Assembly (NCBI GenBank): GCA_032622095.1 | Contig: CP136065.1 | Span: 210,592,151-210,656,150 of the forward strand | Origin: Siphonodentalium dalli | Lineage: Eukaryota > Mollusca > Scaphopoda > Gadilida > Siphonodentaliidae | Length of the DNA stretch: 64,000 nucleotides | Reading direction: 5' to 3' | Part shown: piece by piece, positions 22,701 to 28,694 of the stretch | How positions within the stretch are numbered: position 1 is the first letter of the stretch | How the letters are laid out: each line of letters starts with the position of its first letter | Translations under genes and position numbers: made by a program | The notes under the pieces: model-generated | Told to the model about the DNA's origin: nothing | The model's database searches: none | What the model saw: the letters and a program-made list of their open reading frames with translations, nothing else

Positions 22701-25380
22701 CAAACAGTACAGCCTGTAGCCAGTGCTAATTGAAATTGTTGATTTCAAAATTCATTCCATTAGAGCGGGCTACAGGCCAGAGTGTTCATCTGATCTTCAT
22801 GAAATTTGTCGTGCATGTTACTATTGACATATAGATGGGAAAAAGTCATAGTTGAGCTAAAAACCTTAGGGTTAATATTAAGAGGAAAGCGAAAAAATAT
22901 TGTTACTTACATCCGTCATCTGATTTATCAATCTCCTGCTTGAGAAATCTGTCTCTGAACAAGTTAGAATCACTAAAGTAAAACTCCATCTGAAAAAATA
23001 ATATTAGCAATTGAAAACTTCAACTGAAATAAGAATATAATTAACTGAATAAATGCAGAAAATTTGTGGTCTTGCAGGCAGAACCAGTTAAAACACTGCA
23101 TAATTTCAAAATGTAAACTTGTCAGTTTGTTACACATTGGCATATGATACACCAAACTATCTACGCAGCGTGGTAATTTGAAAGGCATATGATCAGTCCT
23201 TCCCACGAGGAAAACACAGCGAGAGCATTTATTTGCTACCGTAATTCAGAAGACGGGTGTAATATTGCACCCATACTATAATTGTGAGTTGGGTTTTTCT
23301 AACACAAAAAGTCATTGTGGAATAGATCTATGTCTAGTTACACTTTAATATGCCATCGTTGAACTGCGATGGTAAAGGATCTAAATAAACCTTCAAATAG
23401 TTCACTATTGAACCAACAATTACAGTCTCCATTAGTATTTTGAGATGAGGGACGGGTGCGTGATTTGAATATTACGAGTGCGTACGGGTGCGAGTGCAAT
23501 CACTCCCGTCTCCTGGGAGGGACTGCATATGATACATCAAACTATCTATGCAGCGTGGTAATTTGAAAGGCATGGGATGGTGAAGGGGGGGTATTATTTT
23601 CCAAACCAATCAATATCAAAATTTATACAGGTGGTGGATGTGTCACCATAAACAATGACAAGAAAACTGTCTGGATACCATAAGTCTACAGAGAGGTATA
23701 TCATGTATACATTATTAACTAGTGCATAAGATTTTGAGATTCACCGTAACCTATATGCATGTAACATGGTTTGTTTTTGCTTAAGAAATTGTTAGATCAC
23801 ACAGAAAAAATGGTTGAATACATTTTTGGGCAAAGTCTCCCCTATAGAACTTGAGCAACACTTTTTACATCAAATAACTCTTGTGTGAATTTTGTGGTCA
23901 GCTATGTTTCCTAGCAATTCATTCAAAGTGTAAATTTCACAATACTACCAATAATTAGCACCTTCTAGATTTGCGTTCAATGTTTAAATGTATCCAATAA
24001 TCCAATAATTGATGATGTATATGCATCACGAGTGGTGCAGATGAGAATGTTAGGCCAGCTTAGTCACATTAACCCATCAATTGTTCACATGATTTTCATA
24101 TTGTGTAACCCATTCGCAAACGAATTCATCGTTCGCCTGAAATTTTATGCACTGAGATTTTTACAAGTGAAGGTAGGTCCCTGCAAATTGGCACTTTTCT
24201 GCAGAATCAAAATCCGATCTTGGCATCAAATTGAATCTTGAATCGAATCGACTAGCCACCAGTCCAGAATTAGGTCTTCAAAGTCAGTCTCAATTTTATT
24301 CCTATAAGTTGCCACTAAATTTCAGTTTAAGTATGTCGACAGAAAATAACATCTCATGTGCAATTCTCTGGTTGAATACTTTATATATACCGGTACCTTG
24401 ATTAAGTTTTATTAATTGAAGTAAATTGTTTCAAAGTACATTTATGTGTATGCGGGAAAAATAATTATGTAGTTTGCAGTTAATAATTAATTTTTAACTG
24501 GTTTGATATCAATACCGCATAATACAGACATATTCATGACGTGATGTGACACTAACTAGTGATATATTTACATGTACGTGCACACCCACAATGCATAAAG
24601 ATCTATAACCATCCAGATAACACAATGCACAAATAATAACTAAAGGCCCTTTTGGACAGTTAGTCCCTTATATGATCTTTTTGGCAGTATACCTACCAGT
24701 AAGAGAACAAATCTCTAATAATACGAAATTAGCATATTACAACTAATATTGCGGATGTATCACTACCATATTTCATCATCACCCTGAGCAAAATGTCCAA
24801 CATAGTGTCAATGACGGGGACAAATTTGATATTTGAAAATATCCGAATCTGCTGTCCGATTCGGTGCAGATACCGAATTACAATGGCGAAATCGACATCG
24901 AATCAAATCTGAATATTAGCAGGGCCCTAAGTGAAGGTTGTGTGTCGTTATCAACCAGGACATGAAATATGAGAATGTTCGGATGAGATATATTTGAATG
25001 GCCGAATATAACTATGGAGAGGAGTCAGAGTACTATATATATATTGTTACACACGGTACATACAGTAATGCTCTAATTAATCGACCTCTTAACCACAGCA
25101 GAATTATGGGTAACTTTTCAGGATTTAGTCGGAAATATGGCTTGTTGCCATTCATCGGAAAGCTCTCGGGGAGAGCTTTCCGATGAATGGCAACAAGCCA
25201 TATTTCCGACTAAATCCTGAAAAGTTACCCATAATTCTGCTGTGGTTAAGAGGTCGATTAATTAGAGCATTACTGTACCTGCTGAGCTATTTTGTTGTAG
25301 ATGGCTTTCCTTCTCTTTCTGTGTTTCTTGTCATGCTTTTCTTCTGAAACTCCAGATTCCATAGCCGCTGACTGAATCAT
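7159..25380 (-). CDS. LARP7: LARP7, La-related 7SK snRNA-binding protein (11 coding exons)
   Basis: LARP7 binds the 3' U-tract and 3' hairpin of 7SK RNA in the nucleus, holding the 7SK snRNP that sequesters P-TEFb; it also acts on U6 snRNA. Exons (minus): 25380-25279, 22989-22911, 21804-21704, 20581-20501, 19672-19508, 17951-17849, 13486-12247, 10813-10653, 10036-9936, 7961-7817, 7289-7159. All junctions are GT-AG and the phases agree, giving 2409 nt, 802 residues plus stop. Residues about 25-105 form the La domain (QMEFYFSDSNL at the RNA-end pocket). About 117-185 form RRM1. 211-624 is a basic linker with sixteen 15-residue repeats. About 690-775 form the xRRM, with AYVDLLEG matching the family's YVDLLEG strand and EEEKYWEKM its third helix. 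Human LARP7 has about 580 residues; the excess here is the repeat linker. An acceptor just before the ATG implies an upstream 5'UTR exon, not located. The last 11 codons may be intron read-through, because AAG at 7195 is followed by a weak possible donor. Confidence 0.93.
7325..7454. repeat. Five tandem copies of a 26-bp unit
   Basis: The unit contains cgtccattaatgagtggg and tattgctt. Copies are nearly identical. Located in LARP7 intron 10. Confidence 0.9.
7817..7961 (-). CDS. LARP7: LARP7 coding exon 10 (xRRM core)
   Basis: Encodes VDIAYVDLLEGNNEAVVRCK and FSLLQG. The Y-x-D of the xRRM RNP3-type strand is present; in human LARP7 it contacts the 7SK 3' hairpin. The acceptor is ttccag and the donor is CAAG|gtaagg, ending in phase 1. 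Confidence 0.94.
8125..8500. repeat. Unclassified interspersed repeat, copy 1
   Basis: Shares ordered blocks with 40299-40655 (caactggaggaat, cattctactaacat, gctcaattgtaaatatt, attattctccatttctatt). A third, inverted fragment lies at 13509-13640. No coding sequence or terminal repeats found. Confidence 0.6.
8582..9930 (-). mobile_element. 5'-truncated non-LTR retrotransposon (LINE) with open C-terminal reverse transcriptase frame
   Basis: About 400 uninterrupted codons, read minus, stopping near 8727. The protein shows the late reverse-transcriptase blocks (LTVNKNKTKILIFNKSG, then IYLGLKL), a thumb-like region, and a C-terminal zinc-binding-like segment TCKQCSHN...SHFLLHCPKY. The 3' end is AATAAAG followed by a short (TATC)n tail, typical of CR1/L2/I-group LINEs. 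The catalytic YADD block, the earlier RT domain and the endonuclease are absent. Lack of stops suggests a recent insertion. The exact clade is not resolved. Confidence 0.85.
9936..10036 (-). CDS. LARP7: LARP7 coding exon 9 (xRRM first strand)
   Basis: Encodes FAPNVIVRVKSAESMYRKRLK, the first strand and helix of the xRRM. The acceptor is ttccag and the donor is AAG|gtaagt, phase 0 into exon 10. LINE-derived coding sequence starts within about 12 nt of this donor in the same frame, so an apparent 433-codon ORF runs from exon 9 into the transposon. Confidence 0.9.
10653..10813 (-). CDS. LARP7: LARP7 coding exon 8 (pre-xRRM helix)
   Basis: Encodes KEWLLFREKYLSLQKESMSK and a charged tail, matching the EWxxLKxEYLALQKASM block ahead of the vertebrate xRRM. 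The acceptor is ttccag and the donor is CTG|gtaagt, ending in phase 1. Confidence 0.92.
10864..11309. mobile_element. GAGGTCCCC-family MITE with 8-bp target duplication
   Basis: The 446-bp element starts CAAGCCTGGGTTTAGTG and ends CACTAAACTCAGACTTG. Each end carries a hairpin with gaggtccccaga arms, and a third hairpin (gaggttcccaatgggtg / accatttgggaactt) sits in the middle. ACTACAAA flanks both sides exactly (10856-10863, 11310-11317). An 8-bp duplication suggests hAT, although Merlin and P elements also make 8 bp. In LARP7 intron 7. Confidence 0.85.
11398..12025. mobile_element. Nested fold-back: GAGGTCCCC element (11484-11931) inside a second inverted repeat
   Basis: The inner element runs from CAAGTCTGAGTTTAGTG to ACTCAGACTTG. 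It is bracketed by arms of about 86 bp that are themselves inverted (caatgagcagcc... and ...ggctgctcattg). The inner element has no direct target duplication because its flanks are inverted copies. In LARP7 intron 7. Confidence 0.75.
12247..13486 (-). CDS. LARP7: LARP7 coding exon 7 (giant linker exon with 15-residue repeats)
   Basis: This 1240-bp exon encodes about 413 residues of low-complexity, highly charged linker (211-624). Sixteen tandem copies of a 15-residue unit like ERKRKVTGDEGSDSA occupy 242-481. Basic patches such as KKKKKKRKPR and KKRKRVRKNK follow, which are likely nuclear localisation and RNA-binding patches. The exon ends in LKVVPK, joining to KEWLLF in exon 8 just as vertebrate VLSKSEW does. 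The acceptor is aaaag and the donor is AAA|gtaagc. The open frame on the opposite strand is only a by-product of the repeat composition. Confidence 0.9.
12675..13394 (-). repeat. Coding minisatellite, 16 copies of 45 bp
   Basis: In-frame array in LARP7 exon 7 encoding 15-residue units (consensus ERKRKVTGDEGSDSA). Variation is concentrated at R/Q in position 4, G/S at position 11 and S/C/T near the end. All 16 copies stay in frame, so the array is under coding constraint or is young. Confidence 0.95.
13509..13640 (-). repeat. Degenerate inverted fragment of the 8125-8500 repeat
   Basis: Contains gtgatgtgaaacactcc and cttgctcaaagtagg, the reverse complements of the 3' part of the copy at 8125-8500. 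Confidence 0.45.
13757..13790. repeat. (TA)n microsatellite
   Basis: About 15 uninterrupted TA dinucleotides following gagaga, at the edge of the tandem array. Confidence 0.95.
13800..16320. mobile_element. Helentron-derived element with about 13 tandem core repeats
   Basis: The core unit is usually about 190 bp and contains atccaagatggctgctgg, gaatgaccccaaaatgac, cccatctacatgtca and gacctgtagcccgtgc. Copies differ by substitutions and internal deletions. The array ends in a CA-rich microsatellite, then cgacggataccaagcc and a hairpin agctcaa...ttgagct (about 16282-16311). Core repeats, microsatellite and a hairpin near the end match pearl/HINE elements. It fills much of LARP7 intron 6. Confidence 0.7.
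16553..16676. mobile_element. Short fold-back repeat
   Basis: agagtaatcaattggttccg at the left and cggaactaattgattactct at the right are inverted copies with a spacer of about 80 bp. Likely a small MITE in LARP7 intron 6. Confidence 0.55.
17438..17712. mobile_element. TTAA MITE carrying GAATGCATTGG-type hairpin sequence
   Basis: Left TTAACCTTCCACGACTGGAG, right gctgcaccagcact then a degraded AAAGGTTTAA. Several hairpin half-arms (tgcattttctgatatatgcg and variants) lie inside. Confidence 0.65.
17849..17951 (-). CDS. LARP7: LARP7 coding exon 6 (end of RRM1, start of linker)
   Basis: Encodes QLNNPPAHLDF and a lysine-rich stretch. The LNNPP motif follows RRM1 in vertebrate LARP7. The acceptor is tttcag and the donor is AAG|gtaaga, ending in phase 1. 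A TTAA MITE begins within 20 bp upstream of the acceptor, in intron 5. Confidence 0.92.
17969..18832. mobile_element. TTAA MITE interrupted by a hAT MITE
   Basis: Left TTAACCCTATCATGACGTG, right cttcatgaaagggttat (TTAA mutated to TTAT). The conserved hairpin starts at 18095 and is split within its second stem arm by the insertion 18152-18765. Removing the insertion and one target copy restores the stem. Confidence 0.8.
18152..18765. mobile_element. hAT-family MITE (614 bp) with 8-bp target duplication
   Basis: TIRs TAGTGATGGATCGG and GCCCATCACTT. Both sides are rich in cggtttcggttttt / aaaaccgaaaccg. The flanking TATAAGAG is exactly duplicated (18144-18151, 18766-18773) and belongs to the host MITE hairpin stem. 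Confidence 0.9.
19508..19672 (-). CDS. LARP7: LARP7 coding exon 5 (RRM1)
   Basis: Encodes 55 residues of RRM1: ECLPSDVDHEWIRRIFSPCG, then YISIPKY and the RNP1-like KGFAFVEF. The match to vertebrate LARP7 RRM1 is close. The acceptor is tttcag and the donor is GAG|gttagt. Confidence 0.95.
20501..20581 (-). CDS. LARP7: LARP7 coding exon 4 (La-RRM linker, first RRM1 strand)
   Basis: Encodes 27 residues including IKRRKPP and DERTVYI, the basic linker and the first strand of RRM1. The acceptor is tttcag and the donor is ATA|gtatgt, both phase 0. Confidence 0.92.
21282..21543. mobile_element. TTAA MITE with hairpin core
   Basis: Left TTAACTAATTCATGAGGGA, right tccattcttggaagtgTTAA. Two hairpin copies lie inside (about 21335-21400 and 21425-21500). 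In LARP7 intron 3. Confidence 0.75.
21704..21804 (-). CDS. LARP7: LARP7 coding exon 3 (La domain C-terminal half)
   Basis: Continues the La domain with DGWVSISVFMKFNKIRSL and AKALRKSKLLQ, equivalent to the vertebrate DGYVDISLLVSFNKMKKL block. The acceptor is tttcag and the donor is CAG|gtataa, ending in phase 0. Confidence 0.93.
22228..22865. mobile_element. Helentron-derived element, second copy of the 13800-16320 family
   Basis: About three core repeats with atccaagatggcagctgg, gaccccaaaatgac and gcctgtagcc. Part of the right half is inverted (22741-22850). Ends agttgagctaaaaa. In LARP7 intron 2. Confidence 0.6.
22911..22989 (-). CDS. LARP7: LARP7 coding exon 2 (La domain core)
   Basis: Encodes MEFYFSDSNLFRDRFLKQEI and onward. 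The aromatic and aspartate residues of the La-domain pocket that grips the RNA 3' end are present. The acceptor is ttcag and the donor is GAT|gtaagt, ending in phase 1. Confidence 0.93.
23194..23525. mobile_element. CAGTCCTTCCC-family hAT-like MITE with 8-bp target duplication
   Basis: 332 bp, left CAGTCCTTCCC and right GGGAGGGACTG. CATATGAT occurs exactly on both sides (23186-23193, 23526-23533). It sits within a tandemly duplicated unit of about 45 bp (agcgtggtaatttgaaagg), so the target copy could in part reflect that repeat. Confidence 0.75.
24174..24929. mobile_element. hAT MITE (756 bp) with 8-bp target duplication
   Basis: TIRs TAGGTCCCTGCAAATT and the inverted ATTAGCAGGGCCCTA. AGTGAAGG is duplicated exactly (24166-24173, 24930-24937). 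Fits hAT termini and target length. No transposase frame. In LARP7 intron 1. Confidence 0.9.
25062..25276. repeat. 215-bp near-perfect palindrome at the LARP7 intron 1 donor
   Basis: Two arms of about 105 bp meet at 25169 (gaaagctctcgg / gagagctttcc). The outer right end contains the inverse of acagtaatgctc, starting two bases inside the exon 1 donor. No TTAA or other target duplication is evident. Confidence 0.9.
25279..25380 (-). CDS. LARP7: LARP7 coding exon 1 (start codon, basic N-terminus)
   Basis: Encodes 34 residues from ATG at 25380, ending in AIYNKIAQQ, the start of the La domain, in phase 0. The donor is CAG|gtacag. A second in-frame ATG lies six codons on. Upstream, a pyrimidine-rich tract and tctgcag at about 25388 look like an acceptor, so this is probably not the transcription start exon. 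The donor abuts a 215-bp palindrome that begins the intron. Confidence 0.85.
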
Positions 25381-25399
25381 GGAACACCTGCAGATGCAA

Positions 25400-26920
25400 A
25401 AGAGCATTGAACACACTCATCTATCCAAGCAACTAAATGTCAGAGGTCAAATGTCACGTATCCGGGGAATTAGCATCAGAAAAATTCTGAGTTAATCCCG
25501 AATGAGAACGATTGTGCTCCTAATGAAAGTTAATTAAGACCGCAGTAATCCATGTTCCCACAATTAGACCTATATACATTCCTCAGTAGAATGGTGTTTT
25601 CAATGGAACCACCATAACAAGATTGAGATATATCTACTTATTGTGGTCATGCACGCAACGATTCAACATGAATTATAGGCGTCTATTTGAAATGTTTTGA
25701 TAATGAACCGAAATTAAATAATAAATGTTCTAGCCAGTACGATCGTTGTTTTCTGCAACAAACAAACCAGTGGTATTATAATATTCCTGCATGAAGTCTA
25801 ATTTACACAAAATGTGTTTCAAATGATTGCGGAACATTTGGGTCTGGGCTTTGATTGAAGTAGCTGCCAATCATTCATCTTGCAATGAAAAGAGACATTG
25901 TACATGCGACAATGTACATGTAGTAATTCCAGGGTGCATGTGATTAATCGTCTGTCGATTTGTCACTGTGTCTGTTAAAGTATGCTGTAAAACACATGGT
26001 TGTGATTATGTAAACAATGCATAAATCTTTGTACATGTAAATACACGAACAGTATTATTAAATTGACCATTACAAGGGCAGTCAAAATACTGCTACTCTT
26101 GTAGGTCAATTGGACTACCACTATGATTACCGGTAGATGACTTGCCGACCTTACTGGTGAACATAGCATGCCACAGAAAGTCATGGGCAGACCCCTGATT
26201 TTACCACTGGGAAGGTAAACCCCTAATGCCAAAATAAGTATAAATAGTTTTGTTTTATAATATTATTAAATTTTGTGGCTGTAGGTTTAATGTGCCATCA
26301 ATGCGATTATGCCACATGTGGAATCGTATTCTTTGAACTATTGTTATATAGGATGGAATCTCATCTCACTGACAAGTTATGTAGTTACATGTAAGGGCAT
26401 CTACAACATAACATATACTGTAATAACTCCATGACATCTGGACAGAAGCTAATGATGTAATGTAACACAGGGCGCTCATTTCTGGATGCCATTACTGTTA
26501 CATCAATCCATGACATCACAATTGACGGGAGATAAGTCATGACGTTTTGTCTTTGCCCAACCTTTGGGGAGTTGGCGTAATGGTGATTTCAAGGCTTCAC
26601 GGCTGTCTGGAGACTTTGTGTTTCCACAGGTTGGGATCAGGGCCAATCATGTCATATTGATATGAGGGGCATAGACCAATCTAAAAAAGTTGCATGCCAC
26701 CTTTAAGTGCAATTCATTTAACATTATTTGGGCATCAATTAAAAACTCTGTAAATTCAATTGCAATTTATATTGATCACCCTAAACAAAACCCCCTTAAT
26801 TCATAAAGAATAGTCTGCAGGATGACTATATGGCTATTACTCTTAAGCGTAATTCAACTGGGTAGATGTAAGTAATTGCGATTAAGTCCAATTATTAATA
26901 AATGTGAAAACGGCCTCCCA
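25400..26920. other. Intergenic DNA upstream of LARP7; nothing recognised
   Basis: No supported exon, RNA gene or dated element. LARP7's 5'UTR exon and promoter should lie here or further upstream. Confidence 0.5.
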
Positions 26921-26921
26921 A

Positions 26922-27075
26922 AGGTCACAGTCGTTTTTAAAAGACTCCTTGTGTGATCACCGAAGTTAAGCATCGTCAAGCACGGTTAGTCCTTGAATGT
27001 GTAACCGGAATCCCATAACCTAGGGATCCCGGGTGCTGCCAACTTTCGGTGCGAGTCCCGGGGGAGGTATGTTTA
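26922..27075 (+). mobile_element. 5S rRNA-like SINE head, copy 1
   Basis: Matches the 5S internal promoter region: gtgatcaccgaagttaagca (box A area), ggttagtccttgaatg (box C area) and cccgggtgctgcc. It diverges from a functional 5S gene, lacking an intact 5' end. Consistent with a SINE3-type 5S-derived retroposon. Confidence 0.7.
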
Positions 27076-27133
27076 GCGGTTGTGGGGTAAATATACATGT
27101 AGAAGGCCGATGACTTCTCTACACAAGGTCTAG

Positions 27134-27345
27134 ATCTCTTGGTCACAGTCATTAGACACTTTGTGTGATCACCGATGTTAAGCAACTTCGAGCTCAGTGA
27201 GTCAGTCCTTGGATGAGTGACCAGCTTGGGATTCTGGGTGCTGTCAACTTTTGGTGCAACTTCTGCACTTCTCTCTTTCTTGTTCCGTTACAATCATGTT
27301 CATGTTTCATATCATATATTGTTATTGTTTATTCAATAAAGTATA
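27134..27345 (+). mobile_element. 5S rRNA-like SINE, copy 2 with LINE-like tail
   Basis: Again gatcaccgatgttaagcaac, gtcagtccttggatgagtga and ctgggtgctgtcaac, followed by an unrelated tail ending ttcaataaagtataaaatc. The order is 5S-like head, body, A-rich tail. Confidence 0.7.
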
Positions 27346-27398
27346 AAATCAACACTGTTTCCCCCATTCCCAATACGGTAATAGTTTGGTAGAAGGGA

Positions 27399-27720
27399 AG
27401 TCAGTGGCCGAGTGGATAGCGTACTGGTCTCTCATGCTAAAGGTCCGGGGATCAATTCCCGGTCGGGTATTCTGACAAAAATCCAAACCTGGTCAGATTA
27501 CCACGTTGTATGACTGAAAAGTCTCATTCGTGATCACACAATATATATCCAAATACAAAACTGACTTTCCTTCACGGCGACATCATGTCCATGTATGTTG
27601 TCGTGAGTGCGGTACCCGGTACGCTGTCGGATCGGGAGCCGACATAAATGGCTGACCCGTGTACATGGGTGACTATGTGCACGTTAAAGAACCCGACTGT
27701 AGGTTAGAGATCAAGCCCAC
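27399..27720 (+). mobile_element. tRNA-derived SINE
   Basis: The head has a box A-like gtggccgagtgg and a box B-like ggggatcaattccc at tRNA spacing. A body of about 250 bp follows, containing gtgcacgttaaagaaccc, a string common in animal SINE bodies (recalled, not checked). Not a functional tRNA gene. Confidence 0.65.
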
Positions 27721-28293
27721 CAAAGCACCGACCACAGTCGAGACCTGGACCCTGTCTGTGATGCCCAAAAAGGGAGTTGACAGGTAATTCTAGATAGATG
27801 GTAACTTTGGACCTTGGTAAGTTGGTATGACTATGAGTCTGACAGTGATCGACACATGGTATGAAACGATCAATAGATTTCATATTACGAAACAACCAAA
27901 TGTCGAAATGATTTTCCTACATTGTACATTTCTACGAAAATGATCAAAGAGTCCGGAACGAAATATGGTAAGAAACGACAAGAAAATCATCAGATGGTAC
28001 AAAACGACCATGGACGGCATGGTACGAAACGTCTAGACGTAGAATCTCATATAAATTTCAGCAGCTTGTTAAAAAAACGCCTTTAAATAGAATATATGCA
28101 TTGTCATAACAGACATTAAGCATCTAAGTGTGGACTATTATATGCCCTAATTAGATTTGTTTCCTATTTTTCCAAAAGAGGTTATACTTACGAATAATTG
28201 TAGAAAAGTTACTTACAAAAACGCCAAAAAACGTTTTTTAAAAAGCTCTGACCGAGTTACCTCCCCGCGTCCTGATTTGTTAAAGTTTAATTT

Positions 28294-28321
28294 ATTGGTT
28301 AACAAATTCGAGTCAGCCAAT
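28294..28321. promoter_or_regulatory. Two CCAAT-type motifs upstream of ZDHHC exon 1
   Basis: ATTGG (inverted CCAAT) at 28294-28298 and CCAAT within agccaatcacag at 28317-28321, about 210-235 bp before the start codon. These suggest a proximal promoter, but no TATA box or initiator was identified. The surrounding 28190-28528 segment has no recognised repeat. Confidence 0.25.
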
Positions 28322-28528
28322 CACAGAACAGTTTACATATTTGATTTGGATAACGAGGGCACCGTGTTGCTTCCGGTTTACAGATTTGGGATTCTCATTA
28401 AATTTTTTTAACAGAAAATGGCAGTTTTGGAGCTTCAGAACGACACAAAAATGAATTGTGAACTGAAGAATTAATACCAAATATTTTTAATCAACTATTT
28501 TATATTGAAAATACTTCAACGCATCGCG

Positions 28529-28694
28529 ATGAGTCAAAATATTATCGTCCATCCTTTGGTCGAGGCAAAACTCAAGCGAGTTGAGACCAAGTGGCCACCG
28601 GAATTAGAAGTGTTATTTCATGCAATCAGTAGTTGCGCTGGCCCATTGATTCAGCAGATTATATCAAGAAATCCAGAACTTTTGAATACGAAAG
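28529..28694 (+). CDS. ZDHHC exon 1 (start, first ankyrin helix pair; GC donor)
   Basis: ATG at 28529 opens MSQNIIVHPLVEAKLK and runs to NPELLNTKG. The exon ends AAAG|gcaaga, a GC-AG donor. Joining to exon 2 gives TKGWSGMTCLQKAC, a good ankyrin consensus, and the phase (1 then 2) fits. No GT donor nearby preserves both frame and the ankyrin register. Confidence 0.82.

Noticed and set aside
26940-27060. Functional 5S rRNA gene
   Set aside because: Only the internal promoter region matches; the 5' part and pairing are lost.
27399-27475. Functional tRNA gene
   Set aside because: Box A and B are recognisable but the acceptor stem does not pair, and a SINE body follows directly.
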